From NCBI GenBank assembly GCA_905178155.1, contig CAJINV010000008.1, positions 3,167,303 to 3,231,302 of the forward strand: a stretch of 64,000 nt of DNA, read 5' to 3'. Source of the stretch: Amoebophrya sp. A120. Lineage: Eukaryota > Sar > Dinophyceae > Syndiniales > Amoebophryaceae. Under the pieces are notes generated by a model, which did not search any database, was not told the DNA's origin, and worked only from the letters and a program-made list of their open reading frames with translations. Below, one piece after another: positions 11,701-26,300 of the stretch. Made by a program: the position numbers and the translations under genes. Positions within the stretch are counted from its first letter, which is position 1, and every line of letters starts with the position of its first letter.

Positions 11701-14338
11701 TTTTATAAGTGCCACTGCTTGCAATTCATATCCTGCCGGGGGCAACAGATGGCTGACCTTCTGCTTTCGCCACTGCCTGACTTGCTTGCTTACCCAATTT
11801 CGCACTTCTTGTTTTTTAGTTCCCTCAGTCACGCATGCACTTCCATCCCGCAACGCGCGCACGCGGGGAAAAATTGATAACTGAATCTGAAACTGAACGG
11901 ATAGCGTGCTACATTTATTTTATATTGTTTTTTTCAGTACATGCCTCGCGACTGCGTTGCGCTGTTGTTTACGGCGGCAAACATGATAAAAAACGAAACC
12001 AAATGCAAATACACAGAGCAAAATCGCTCTCGTTGATTCTACTTTTGAACTTTTCCTAGGTCACAACGCGGAGTAGCCTGCAAAGTTGATCGACCAGCTC
12101 ATTTCGTGCTCATTTCGTCGCTGTTCAGTCCTTTCGTCGCTTAGAACGGACACGGCTGCGGCTCGAATTTCATTTAGTCAGAAACCGTGGGGGCGGGGAG
12201 TCTCGAGAGGGTCCCTGGGCCTTGTGGAGTGGCCGTAATTAGCCCAATGACTTTGACCCCAGAAGTGCCGGCAAAATGAAGTTGGACCGTCGGCCTTTTC
12301 CTGCGCTCACTCGCACGCGGGCAGATGCGCCCCAATGCACCGTCGATCGACGCAAAAAGCCCCTACGCTAGATTTGAACAAAGAAAGAACTTCTACGCCG
12401 ACCCGAAGCAGTTCAGGCTTTGTTTCGGGCTAGAGTTGTTGGCTCCGTGCTGAGCGGGATACGCAACGACTGCGCCCACCGTGTGCTTCCCGGGCCGCTG
12501 TGTGGAAGGGCAGCCAGGGCGTCCGCATGCCAGGCCGGGGAGCGAAAAGTGTATTTGCCCGCCCCAGCCTTGTTATTTTCCCACACAACGCAGCGGCACC
12601 AGCAGCCAGCGCCCTCCCCTGTTTGCGCGCGTGTCCTTGTATTGGTGGCAAGGTCTGGACAAGGTCACTTCTGGCTTGCGGAGTTTGGGACTCCTGGTTA
12701 GTTCTGCCTGCTGAGCTGACCAGGAACGGCGCGGCAGTAGTTCTAGGGTGGATTTATGGCATCTGCGGCAGGAACGCCGCCCCTCTACATCACCGACCTT
12801 CCGCCACAATAGCTGTAAGTGACTGATAGCTCAAGCAGGGTTTTAGGGTTCAACCCGTGGCGCTCCCGTCCGGCACGTGAACTTATTCTTATTTCGTTGG
12901 CCAAGTATAGATAAAACTTTCGGTGCTCTTCTCGGGGTTCATGGCCTCGATTTCCCTATCCCACCCAGTCAGCATGAGTATCAGGCCCGTGATTCGTATT
13001 GATGCGGGGGGAAGGCAAGTTCACTGTTAGCAACCTCCATTAGAGCTTAGCAAGCGTGGCCAAGAATAAAATTATGAAAAGCTCCAGCCGCGCCGTGCAA
13101 GTTCCGGAACGCCGCCACGCAGCCGAGCCGAGGCCGCTCTGATCTAGTAGTAAATACGCGGCGCGGACCCTTTCCGGACCTAGCCAACCGGGTCACTTCT
13201 GATGGCGCTCCGTGGTGGGCGGATAGGCATTGCGCTACTTCTCCGTGCGGCGAGAGCATGGCCAGCGCTCTTCTCTGTGAATGATGTTCGTCGTGGTGCC
13301 TTGTCATGCCTAGACTGCTAAATGGTTCCGTTCTCCGAGAAGTTTTGCGCTTTGAGCGTACGATCTGGATCGATTGCGCTACCTGCGCAAGTCGGCTAGC
13401 AGTGAACCGGCACCCACGGCCACTGACCGATTGACCTATTGCCAGCAAGTGGGGCACCTATGCAGTGGTGGCTAGCAGATCCGCCGCTTCCAGGTCTGGG
13501 TTGCTTCTGCATTGATCCGTTTCGGACCCCTTGGCCGTGTAGAGTAGATGTAGAACGCAGTGGGCAGAAGTTTCCCTCCACGCGTCGCGCCCGTTCTCGC
13601 TAGTAGGATTCGAGTTCTACTACCGTTTTCGCCACTTCCAGAATACAGACTGGCGTAGCAACACGAAAAGGATACAGCTCGATCCAGATGCTAAAGTGAT
13701 CCGCACAGATTTATTTCTATTTCTGATTTTGCCTTGCAATGAGTCGGCTAGTATCCTCCTCTTTCATATTTGTCATTGTCTGTGCTTTGTAGGTACTTAA
13801 GTTGATGTCGGCTCTCCACCCAGTATTTTGCTTTTGGTGTTCTAAAATATATATATAAATACGTACTTCTTCGCGGGCACCGCACTCCGGGCAGTGGTTT
13901 GCTGAGCTGATTCCCGCGTGAGTCAAATTCAGAGTAAAAATTGGATAAAGATTTCACTATGTCCTCGCCTCTGACGCCAAATCCTTCTGGTTCGAAAGCG
14001 GCACAGAAATTATTAAAAAAAAAACCTTCACAATCACTTATGCACATTTTTGCAATACAAAAAAACTTTTGTCATGCGCAAAAATGCATCACAGTCAAGA
14101 GTTATAGGCGATTTCCTTTTGTGTTTTTGCAATATAAGAAAAATTTGTCACGCGAGACAAATTTCTGATGCGAGATTGTGGCGGTATTTTTTTCCTGGAT
14201 AGGAATAGCTAGAGCTTTACTAATATTGACGCAAACGCAATCAAAACAATCAAACTATGTTACAACCCGCTTTTCCCCGGTCGTGATCAACATCGTGTGA
14301 ATGTGTTGGTAGAACAAGTATCTATACATATACAAGAA

Positions 14339-17300
14339 ATGGACCAATATGAGCGGGTGTTACTCCGCCTGGTGGGCACGGAGGACGAAGCTTTTTCTGG
14401 TGTATGCTACGTGTTGCTGCCGATGGTAATGAGAAAGCTTCTGGAGCCGCTCCCCGCAACAGACGCCACCCCCGGAGCGACGCAGAAGAAAGTGATCGAT
14501 ATTCTAAACCACGTGCTGCAGCGCGCAAAGGCCTGTCGGACGATTTTCCTGCCTTTTTTCGGAATATTGGACTTGATCACCACCGAGATGCGCGCGGAGC
14601 GCCAGGGTGTGCCAAGTGCAAACCCCACGGGCCGGCTCCTCTTCAAGAACCTCTCGATGATTTTCCTAGGCCTTGCGATCGAGCGGCTAGAGGAGCTAGC
14701 TAGCTCCAGCAATATCGAGGCAGAGGCAAGTAGATTGGAGCGCTCCAATTCTGGCCACGGTTTTCTGGCGGACCTGATCAAAATCAACAAGCTTCCTACC
14801 GCGGCAGCAACCTTTTTCAAGGCAACGCGGACCGCGAGGACCGTGGCGAGTGAGCTGATCAAAGAGTTTCACCTGTTCCCGCGTGCGCACCAGCCCCAGA
14901 TCTTCCTGGCAGTGCTCCACGCATTCGCCTGCTTCTACCCGACCAACGTGGCTAGTTTGGTCTTTGGACTGACAAACCAGGCAAAGTCGGCCCTGCTAGA
15001 GATCGACGTCGTGGCACAACATCAGCAAGAATTGACTGGGGGCGAAACGGTTTGCGTATGCAACGAAACAAATGCTTTAATAAATACAGTTACACACGAC
15101 TATGTTGCAGAAGTAGTCAGAGAGGCCAGCTCCGTCACGCGCAATGAGATGTACTACAGGACCCTATGCTGTTCATGCCTTTCATGTTGCATGTTATTTT
15201 CCCGTATGATCTATGAACTATGATCTCCGCACTACACCAGACCAAGACGCCGGGAACCGGGCGTCTGGGCCTGGATTACGCCCCCCTCGTCCAGGGGCGT
15301 GAGCCATCTACCACGCCATAGTACCATGCAGACCATACCTGTGATGTAGTAGTTGCTGAATCTGCAATATTCATTGTGCGTCGACTGTAGCACTTTTTTC
15401 CTCGGATAACCGGCCTCAAAACCATTCCACGCGACCTGCACCGAAGTAGAATCCCAGACCGCAGGGTTGCTCGCCTTTCTAACGACTGCCCGCGAGTTAT
15501 CCTGAGTAAAAACGTAGCCACACCATAGTCAAGATGGGGAATCGGCTAGACAAATCCACAAGTTTTGGCTGTTTTGCATGACAAATTTGGATTCGTAGTG
15601 TAGTGCTGGTTGAGCTAGCTCTGCAGCATCACAGATCTAGCATACCATGCTGATTGGAGCTGCATGACAAATTGCAAAACACGACTAGAAAACGCTTCTC
15701 ATGGGGCTCCGCATGAGAAACATTTTCAGCATGCAGATTTGCATTACAACTCTGGCATGGGTACGTTTTTACTCAGGATACGAGTTCTTCTTGATCCCGG
15801 GGAACGCTATTGAAACGAAGCCGCCGGCAATCGCAGGCATGTCGTCTATGAAATGCAAAGATGTTTCTTGGGTCTGGAAATTTGTGATGCTGAAGATTGG
15901 CTGTATCACGAGCACGTGGACACCTCCCTTTTTATCGCATAAGCGAGCCTGACACGGATTTGCGCTGCAAGATGTTGGCTGCTCCGCGTGGAAAGTAACT
16001 GTCGTGCCTCTGTATGACAGGAAGGGGCTTGGGCTTCTGGGCAACGTGGTGCATGTTCACACCAAGAGGGTTGAAGCAAAGTGATGGCGCCGCGCTCGCG
16101 GCAACGTGTTGGTGTTGTATGACAGAGTTCCAAGAGCACTACGCAGTCCAGTCCCGAACTACGACTACACATTTTCAATGCATAGGCTCTGCCTCGTGGC
16201 AAGTTTGGAAAACGAAAATCGAAAAACTTCCCCCCAAGGTGTCGTCCCTCGTTCACGCCAAGACGTTGTTCCTGCAGTTTTGGTATGCGTTGGAAATATG
16301 TCTGGTTTCGGAAGGAGGCAATCTTGTGATGCGGATTCTGATTCTCATGCTGGAAGTGGAACTACGAAGAAAACAAAATAATAAATCTTTGTTGCATACA
16401 TAGCCAGTTATAAAAATGCGCGATTTTTGTCTCCCGGGCGGGGAGACACCTCCGGTCTTGTCAGCACCAGGACCCAGACATATTTCTTGCACTCGATATT
16501 TGCGACTCCAGCATCACGGCGCTCCTGGATTTGCGAGCTGTTCTTCCGACCACGGGGGCCGATGTTGCGGACACCAGTGCGGCGTCTGTAGATCGTCCGG
16601 CGGTAGGCACGAGTCAAAGTAAAGCAGACGAGGTCCTCTACAGTGCTGCTGCCGCGTCTCGCGACGAACCAGTTGAGAACAAGAAAGCGGAACAAGCTGG
16701 TGAGGACAGGGGGACAGAAGTTCCCGTGCAGCAGCAGACAACCCAGAATAAACCAACCCTGCTTGCAGATGGTGACCGCACAGGTGCTCTCCTTGCCCCG
16801 TCGTTGAGAACTAGTACGGGCGGCCCCGAGCAAGATCGTGATCAGGATTCTTTTGTGATGCACAACGCTGGTGGTAAAAACGCTGCCGCAGGAGCGGTCC
16901 TCGTGGCACCAAGTGCAGTGAACATTATCGATGTGGTGCATCATATCGTGAGAAAAAAAGGTTTCACTCTCACTGTAAGTAAGAATTTGTTTTGTTATTG
17001 TTCTTTTTGCAACTTTTGCATTACTAGTTCTTGAAACATGGCAAATTAAACTACACATATGAAGACCCTATCAAGACAAATGCGTCTGGGTCTGTCTCTG
17101 TGTTGCATTCTATGCATCACAAGTAAGTTCACCGTAAAACAGTTTTTTCTTCCGATACACCAGTGCTACCTGTGTTACCTGCTAGGCACCCTCGAGCCGT
17201 ACGAGCAAGTGTCGACGAGGAGCGAGGCCTTGTGGAAGCGACTTGAGCACCGGATCGAGGGTGTCGAATGCAAATATGTCTGGGGCCGGAAAGTTGTAAT

Positions 17301-20300
17301 GCTGGGCTGTGAATAGTGGATGGGATGCTCGGTACTGCACCGCCAAGCAAGCATAATGAGAAATATTCGCGCGGCTTTGCGTTGCTTTTTCCGCATGACA
17401 AGCTCTTTCTAAACGACAAGGGGGGTTCGTCTTTCTAAATGACAAGCTCTTTCTAAATGACAAGCTCTTTCTAAATGAGGACGACCACAGGGGGTTCGTC
17501 TCAATGAAATGAAATGACAAGGAAGATGATGGTCTCTTCTTGGACACGCATCACAAACTCTTCGTTTTCATACAGTCATACGCGACGAGCATGACAAACC
17601 TACTTGCATCCTTCCAGACCCAGACAGTATTTGCACCTGATAGAGAGCCTGGGCGAGCAATCGGTCTCGAAACTGCTACTCCAGCTGATCCGCGTCACCT
17701 CTCCGCAAGCGAGCTCCCGACTCAAAGCCCGCGCGTTGCAGATTCTGCAGCAACGAATCTTGCAGCTGCACCTGGACACACCTTTGCACGTCCTGCTCGA
17801 CGTCGCACCCGCAACCGAAACAAGCGACGACCTGCACGCTCGGGTGCGGGGCCAGGTTGGAGTCCCGGGAGGAACTACGTCGGCGGCGCCCGCGCCCGAC
17901 TATAATGCTGCACCAGCGGAAGTACAACAACACGCAACTACAATTTCCGCCGTGCGGCAGCAGGGGGACGAGCCGCAACTGGCGCAACACGCGGCCATTG
18001 CCGCTACGAGAACCTTGGTCTTGCGTGACGCTGTGGTGGCTTTCGTCCTCGAGTCTCTCGGTAGCACCGTGGTCACGGTCCGGGAGGCCGCTCTGAGCAC
18101 CCTTCTCAACATTGCAGACGTCGTCTTCCCAAAGGCCGCTGCTACCGGGTCCCTTTCCTCGGACGAGGAGCAGTGGAGCGAAAGCTTCGCCGGGGACACT
18201 TCTGCCGTCGGCGTAGCGGGAGGGGACGGTGGATCGCAGTTGTTCCCAGGGCGACCACCAAAAGTCGAGGACGAGGATCATGAGGACCCGAGCAACAAGC
18301 GCGCATCGGAGCTGTTGCACCGCACACTCCTCGGCATCGAGCACACATACTTCCCGACGGCAATCGTCGACGCGAATCTTTCCACCGCGCTCCGGCTCGC
18401 CTTCCGCGCCTTCGGCCGTCTCACAAGGAAGCAAATCCGCAACAGCCAGGAGGCGTTGCGCGTAGCGCCGAAGCTGTTTGCTCTGCTGAACGCCAATCCG
18501 GACGCGAGCGAGGAGATACTCGAAGCGCTGAACGGAGTGCTGCTCTGGTTTGCGGAGTCCACGTATCAAAAGGAAAAATCCCCCCTCCCCATATCGAAAC
18601 GAAGTTTCTGATGCTGGATTTCCGTACACAAATCAGATTTGTCTTGCAGTAGAGGACTGCAAGCATATGCCCAGCCTCAGTCGAGAGGTTTTGACGTAGG
18701 CGCCTAGCATGGCAAACGTGTATGCTCTAAGCCCAACAACATCACAAACCGCCTGCAAAATGCGGAACGATTTCTGGACTTGCCTTCATTCTTGCAAGAC
18801 AGACAGGATTTGAGGTCACAAATGCGCATCACAAATTTTCAGACGGATCCGCTTTCGTTATGGGGAGGGGGGATTTTTCCTTACGATACCACGTCCATAA
18901 AGACGCGCGCGAAGGCGGAAGATCCACCGGAGCCGGTAGGACGCGGCGCCGAACATCAACTAGAGGGGGCCGCCCCCGCCTCCTCGGCCGCCCGGAGCGG
19001 GCACGACAGGATGGGTCGGCGTGCGGCTTTATCCGTCCTGCTCGACCCCCTGCTTTCCCAGAACCCGAAGCCGCTGATCCGGAAGGAGGCGCTGCGCTGG
19101 GTTCTCCACTTGTTCCCGCCGGAGTCAGCGGAGTACCGCTTTTACGCCATCTATGGGAGTGTCAGGATTGAAATCTACAAAGTTGAAATAGCTTGTAATG
19201 CATAAAATCGATACCAGTTGGAAGCCCAATTTCCAAGCAGCGCATGACAAATTTCGGCACCGTCTACATCCACTTTGTCATGCTGTTTAGGGACGACAGA
19301 AGGCGCCTTTTCCTTTTGTCATGCTACTTTAGCAGCTCTATCGCAGACCCCAAAGAAACAGGCTGACAGTCGGCCTCACTTACTTTCCATCCCTGCAAGA
19401 GAGGCACTCGCACTTCATGCCTTGCAATTTATGCATGAGGAATTATTTCAACTTTTTCGATTTCAATCCTGACACTTCCATACCGTCCAGCGATGCGGGG
19501 ACCAGGACCCCTCGGTCGCCAGCATGGCCGCGAAAGCCTGCGACGCCAGCCGCAAGTGTCCCACCGTGAACGAGATGATGCGTTTTCTTCGTGAGGGAAG
19601 CATTCTGCTGCCGTCAGAACTGGCCAAGAAGTGGCCCGAGGTGCCACAGATTCCCAAACTGGAGAAGGGAAGCCTCGTATGGCTTGCAAATAGGTCTGGG
19701 TCTTGAAAGTTGGAACTTCTGATGCTAACTTCGGACTCCAAAAAAATTTGTATTGTATGACCAGCAAGAGGAGTCTAGCTTGTGCTTCGCGGGGAGGGCA
19801 TTTGTCATGCGGAATATTAGGTATCTGGAAGCAATCAGAAGAGAGACAATCTGTGATGCTAGGGGATACATCACAGACGTCACGGGTCATGTAAAATCTG
19901 CATGACAAGTTGCAACCTTCCAGACCCAGACATATTTGCATTTGATACCGCGCCTTCCTCGTCGAATTCGTCGTCGCCCACTGCGTATGCCTTGCAAATA
20001 TCCCTGGAGGTCTGGAAAGAGGAAGGGTTTGTCATGCTTGTCTGGCATGACTGAAGAGATTGTCATGCGTGTGGTCCAAGAGGAGACCGCTCTTTTGCTT
20101 GTCATGCAATAAAACGCAGTTTTTCATGCGGAAAGCGCAAGATTACGTCGCGCAAATAAGTTGTGCTTATTTCTCATGCTTGGCTGTGCATTACGATTAC
20201 AGACGAGAATTCACTATTCACAACTCAACATTACATAGTTTTTAGTTTCCAGACATCCAGGGATATTTGCATTTGATACTGCGAGGCCGAGCCGTATCCA

Positions 20301-23300
20301 ACAGAAAAGCTGCAGCAGGCGCATAGTTGTACTAGAAAATGAAAATTCATCGTGCATGTGTGTTGCTGCTTTATTTCGCCTGTCAGCGCCAAAATTTTTG
20401 TAAAAATAGATGCTGGGCCGCTGCAAGGAAGACACCACAAGAATTTTCCATCGTCCGATAATAGCACATGCACAGTCAGATGTAGAATGATAATGAATGA
20501 ACGTGCTGTGGACCAGCATGACAAAGATGAAGATCGCTGCCCAAAAATAAAAAATGTGTCCTCTTTACCTTTGGGCATCGACCAGCCAGCAGTGGATTTC
20601 GTGTTGCGGCGCAAAAAGCAGAATGAATGACAATTTCACTTTTTCTCTGGTACTTATAGGCGTCACGTGCGTTTCTGTGCTATAAGCCTTCAACAACCAC
20701 GTTTGATATGGCTGCAGATGATGGAGTGCTGGGAGCAGCGAGACCTGTCGACGCCGCCGAGCAGGACGGAGAGAGCACCTCCTCGTGCAAAAGTGGAAGC
20801 AAGACCACACTGAAACGCCCCCGTGCGGACTCAGTCGTGAACACGGCCGACCACGTCGTTGCTGGAGCTCCTGCCCGCCCCGGCGCACTAGAAGGTGCCA
20901 CACAACTCGAAAGAGCTCCCGAAGCTGCAGGAATTGCAGGCGCTGATGCGCCACGGGCGGCCCGTCCTCAGCACCAAAAAAAGTCCGTGGTCTCCGTGCA
21001 GGATGCCAAAGTGCTGCTTTCCCTGGCCGATGCCTCGAGCTCGTTGAAAGCCTATCGGCTCCTCTGGGAGTTGGCGCAACACGACTTGCATCGGGAATTC
21101 GCTGAACGTGTGGAATTCTTCGCAAACAAGGCTTTCCTCTCCGACAACGCGCTGGACTGGGCCCACTTTCTACAGGATATCCTAGACAAGTACGATTCAC
21201 CTGCTCCTGTCGAGGTTTCTGCTCAAGTCGGTCCTCCTGCTCGCGCTGCAGTCGAACCTGAGCTGCAGCTCTTCGGAACCGACCAGCTAGAAGCGGCGCA
21301 GGAGCTCGCTGCTAAGCGGAAGACGCTGTTAGCAGAACTGTATGGCCGCTACTACGGACGAGACGAACTACTAAAAACGCCGAGCTATGCATTGCAAATA
21401 TCGATCTGGCTCTGCAACGATAGTACTAGACTTGTCATGCTGACCTCCTCCCATGCTCCCGCGAATCCTCCATGCTGCGCTCCTCCCATCCTCTGTCATC
21501 CGCATCGCGAAGTAGCAGTGCTCCTTTGTAGTGATGTAAAAACGCAATTTGTCGTGCGCGTTGCATATTCCTCGCTCAAAAATTTGTGATGCTTGGCTGC
21601 GTACTGCGGTCAGTTTCTTTCGGATTCGCGACATGGTAGCAAGACAGCTTTCAAGAAGACCCAGGTATTATATTTGCATTCGATACGAGCGGTCTGTCAG
21701 CTACAACTTCGCGCGCCGCCGCGGCTCCAGCGCCCTCCTCCGACGATTTCCTGGGCGACACCGTGCTCCTTCTCCTGGCTGTCCTCTATCATGAGGGAAA
21801 TAATGCCTCCTCCCTTCTATGTGGAAAACGTACAAAAAGCGTGATTTGTGTTCCCTGTTCGTGTGCTCACGCAAATCCAAATGTTATGTTGTCCTCTGTC
21901 TTGCATAAAATTCGGCAAGGAAGGCCTGCTGGACAGGCAATCATCTGTAAAAATGCGGTTAAGCCTACAGAACAGTAGGAAGGTCTACCGTTCTGAAGAA
22001 GTGCTAGACCACATCTAGAAAGAACCTAACGAGGCTTGGAATGCGTCTACTATATTTTCCCTTGATGCAAGAGATGGTGCAAGAATTTGTGTACAGGCAT
22101 AGATGATGCAGCATCAGAAATTCCCGTTTGGGGAAGGGGGGATTTTCATCTGAACATCCTCGTGGTTCCCGTTTCAGGAAGCCAAGCCACGGTGACGGAG
22201 CGCGACACTGTGCCCACGGGCCAGAAGATTTTGGACAAGCTTGCGGCCTCGAGCCTTGACTCAACCCGGAAGCTCGAGGCGTATGAAAGCCTCAGGTTGG
22301 AAATTCTCAAAGTGAAAATAAATTTGTAATGCAAAAAAACGACTCCAGTTGAAGCACCATTTCTAGTCGGCGCATGACAAATTTTCCTGGCACTCAAGTC
22401 TTCGTGTCTGTCATGCTAGTTAGGCAAAGGTGTGCCGTTCTCTCGTGCTAATCTATCAGCAGCCCAATTCTACTGAACCCGTAGAAGCACAGTAGTCGGC
22501 CTCCGTAGTTGCGTTCTCTGCAATACAGTCTTTTTGGTGTCGCATTTTATGCAATTACATACAAATTATTTTCACTCTGAGAATTTCCATTCTGAGGCTC
22601 TCATAAGGCGGCCACCGTACTGGTAAGGAAACTCGGCAGGGACACAGTGCTCCAGGCCCTGTCGAAGAAGATGATAGACCCAATCCCGGCCTCATCTACG
22701 AGTAGTGGCGCGGCAGGGTCGACTATGAAAGTGCACAAGAATTCCCCCTCCCCCTCATTTGTCATGCAAAACCCCAAATACAGGCTGTGCCTCTTGGCAC
22801 TGTTTGCATGACAAGTTCTGGTAGCCCAAACAGCACTAGACTCTAGCGTACATTTGTCATGCAAAACCGGCATTCGTCTTGCGCTTGCCCGATGCTTGTA
22901 TTGCCGTTCATGCTATACAAATGATGGGCAGGGGGAGTTGTGCATTGTCATATCGACGAGGACGACCAAGAGTGTGATTCCGGACGACAAGCTGGCCATC
23001 GGTCTATCGAGAGGAAAAATCCCCCCTCCCCATATCAAAACGAAATTTCTGATGCTGGATTTGGATACACAAATCAGATTTGTGTTGCACAAAGGCATGG
23101 CGGCCAGATCCGCAGGCTAGCTGAGGGCGTATGGGTCTAGTTGCTCAGCATGGCAAACGGCCTCCCTTTAGGCCCAACGGCATGACAAATCGCCTCCATA
23201 ATGTGGCGGAAGCTTCTGCCCTTGTCTTCTTGCAAGACAGATGTGATTTGTGACCTCAAATCAGCAACACAAGGCATACCTTTTCAATATGGGGAGGGAG

Positions 23301-26300
23301 AATCTTTCCTCTCAATACGGTCCGGCAGGGAGCTTCCGCGACGCCTTCGCCTTCGGTGCTGTGCGCTTCCTCGCTGTCTGTGGCGACGTGGAGCGGGTTA
23401 TGACAGTGCACAACTCCCCCTCTTCGTCCCCCTCATTTGTCATGCAAAATATCCAATTCACCCTTTGCCTCTTGGCCCTGTTTGCATGACAAATTCTGGT
23501 ACTAGCCCAAATAGCACTATACAACTCCAGTGCAAGTTTGTCATGCAAAACCAGCATCCTTGCTGGTGCTTGTATTGTCGTTCATGCGATACAAATGAGG
23601 GGGAGGGGGAGTTGAGAACTGTTATACGGGTGCTGGAGATTAGCCAGCGCGACCATTGGCGCGACCGCGACGACGCGGTCTGCGTCGTCGCCCTTGCGCT
23701 CGTGCTGGATGCGGGGCTGGACATCTCGACAATTTTGTCGCACATGGGCGAGGGCGAGGCAGGTGATAATATACTTCCAAAGGGCCAACAAGAACCTCCT
23801 CCGCATCAACAGAGCGGCACTACAGCAGCTGACAGTACAACTTCTACAGCACCTACAACAACGTCTGGCACGAATGATAAAATCACGACATCGGACATCC
23901 ATCAAAAGGGGGTCTCTGTAGTGCCCCTGAGGCATGGCGTCGTCTGGCTTCTGTGCCGGCTGAAGCACGAGCAAGAGAAGTTGCATGGCTCCTTTTTCTC
24001 TACTAGTGCCTCACGTCAGACTTCCGCCTCTACTCCAGATCCCGGCTTGTTAAACGAGGCCACCGTGGAACTGCTGGCCCGCATTTTCGTCCGGGGTCTG
24101 CACCTGCCCGTCGCGAACCTGTTTGTGGCGGATGCGGCAGCGAAAGGCCTTGTCCGGCTATTCGCACTCACGTTCAAGAACGACACGACAAATCAGGCTC
24201 GTCCTGGACGACGTGCTGCTGCTGCCAGCAGTACTACTTGCCTCACAAAAACTTCCGCTTCCCCACCTGTCGAGCCAGGTGGTGAACTCGAAGGAGATGC
24301 AGGGACTGGCCCTGCTGCTCCTGCGGGCAGCACCTCGCTGGTTGTCAAAACCATTTTCGCCTCCGTGCAGCAGCGGACACACAACGAGAGCGCCCTGGTC
24401 GCCAAGGAGGAGGACTCCGTGCTTGCGAAATCCAAAGACAGTGCCGTTCTCGCGGCGCGGGAAAGGCAGAATGAACTGAAGGAGATGCTGTTTCTCTGCC
24501 GGCAGCTGGGAAACTTGAACTTCATCATTGCGTGCTTGGACCAGCCCACGGGCAGCTCCGTCGCGCTCGCGAGCATGGCCGCGATGCATGAGGACGCTGC
24601 GAGTTCACGGCTCGCGGAGGTCGCCAAGAAGCTCATGAACCCGAATAGCACTTTATCAAATGTAAAAATGTCTGGGTCTGGAAGAATGCGCGATTTGTCA
24701 TGCAGCTTTTCCATGACCCATGAGGTCTGGAATGCAGGACCTAGCATGACAGATTCTGTGCGATCTTTCTCATGCCTATCCTGCATGAGAAACTACCTCC
24801 CGACTTGGTCAAAATTGGGCGACTTTTGGCAATCATGCAACACAGATTTTTGCATGCTGCAGATTTAGCATGACAAGTTGCAATCTTCCAGACCCAGACA
24901 TTTTTACAGTTGATACACTTCCGCTATGAGCAACGGCTCGAGTTCCACCGGTCCGCAGCTCGCCGGCGTATTGACAACCCTGAACGCGCTGATGAGCATG
25001 TCCGAGAAGGACCAGCAGCGCCTGGCGGACCTGATGGATCCGCAGAAGCGCAAGGAGGCGGAGGAAAAGCAAGAAGCGGAGAAGCGCGCCCGCGTGGCCC
25101 AGGAGGCCAGCGTGAGCCAGCTCAAGAAGCAGCAACAGACGGCGTCGGTGGCCGGGTCGGGGTTCTTCGACGCGCTGACCATCCAGGCCGCCGACGTACG
25201 GTCCCTGGCGCTCCCGGCGCACCTTCGCGCGGCGGTAGCCGAGAAAAGGCTGGTGCTGCACCAGTTTCCGCCGTACTTCTTCCACAGTAACGGAAAGCTC
25301 CGGGAAGTCATCGTTTCGATATCATACGTAAAAACGACCCCACCCCGTAGTCAAGCTGGGAACTCTGCCAGTACATAAACGACCCCAAACACGCCGTACT
25401 TTAGTCAAGTTGGGAACTTAGCAACACAAACCCAGAAGCTTTCGGAGCAACGCATGACAAATTCCAGTCCGTAGTGTAGTGCAGTTTAGCAAGAGCAGCC
25501 GCACGACAAATCCATCTGCTCATCCCGTTTACAGCATCACAAATTCCAAAACGCAATTGGAAATGCCTCTCAACATGGAGATGCGCATTACAAGAGATGC
25601 GCATTACAAATCTTCCTGTGGTCGCAAATCTGCATGACAACTATGGGGTGGGAGAGTCTTTACTCAGGATATTCGATCTCCCTGAACTACTTCGGGATCG
25701 AGCGCGTGCAGGACATCGGTCCCTGGCCCATATGCACTGCAAATATGTCTGGGTCTGGAAACTTGTGATGCTGAGTTGCGTACCATGAGCATCATGAGGA
25801 GGCCACAACTCTTGATGGCTCAGCATGAAAAGTTTCTGAGCTTCTACTTCTAGGTACTATTGCCTACTCTGCATGACAAACTTCTGCGTTTCTGCATCAC
25901 ACAAAAATGGCGGCTTTAGGTAAAAGCGTGCGTGACAGACTCGAGAGTTATCTTGCTAGCCGAGCAAGACAAGTAGTCCCGCATTCTTCCAAAACGCCAG
26001 ACAGATTTGCACTGGATAGCTCAAGGTGTACCGCAACCTTGTGCGGATCGGGTTGAGCCCATCGGTGTCTCGCGTGAGTTTACGGGAAGCCAGCTGCCGG
26101 TGCCTGACGCAATTGCTACGGTCGGGCAGACGCTGGAGGGAGCTGGAACCCGAGTGGCAGGCCCTTTGGGAGGCGGTGATCCAAGTCACCGACGACCTCG
26201 AACCGAAAATCGAGGCCGTCGCCGGCCCACTATCACGCACTCTGCGATCCCTGACCATCCGTCTCTGCAACAGCTCCGGCCAACTGGCGTCGCAGCGCTT

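Larger units (their letters stand above)
5538..14338. other. Intergenic, repeat-bearing region
   Basis: No gene is supported across about 8.8 kb. The region contains diverged dispersed repeats (6530-6900 with 10850-11190; 9890-10360 with 11200-11700), a CATTGCTCG-rich pair, a hairpin and the 9471-9799 palindrome, all listed separately. None of the coding-region introner families is seen here. Short open frames have no recognisable translation. Confidence 0.5.
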
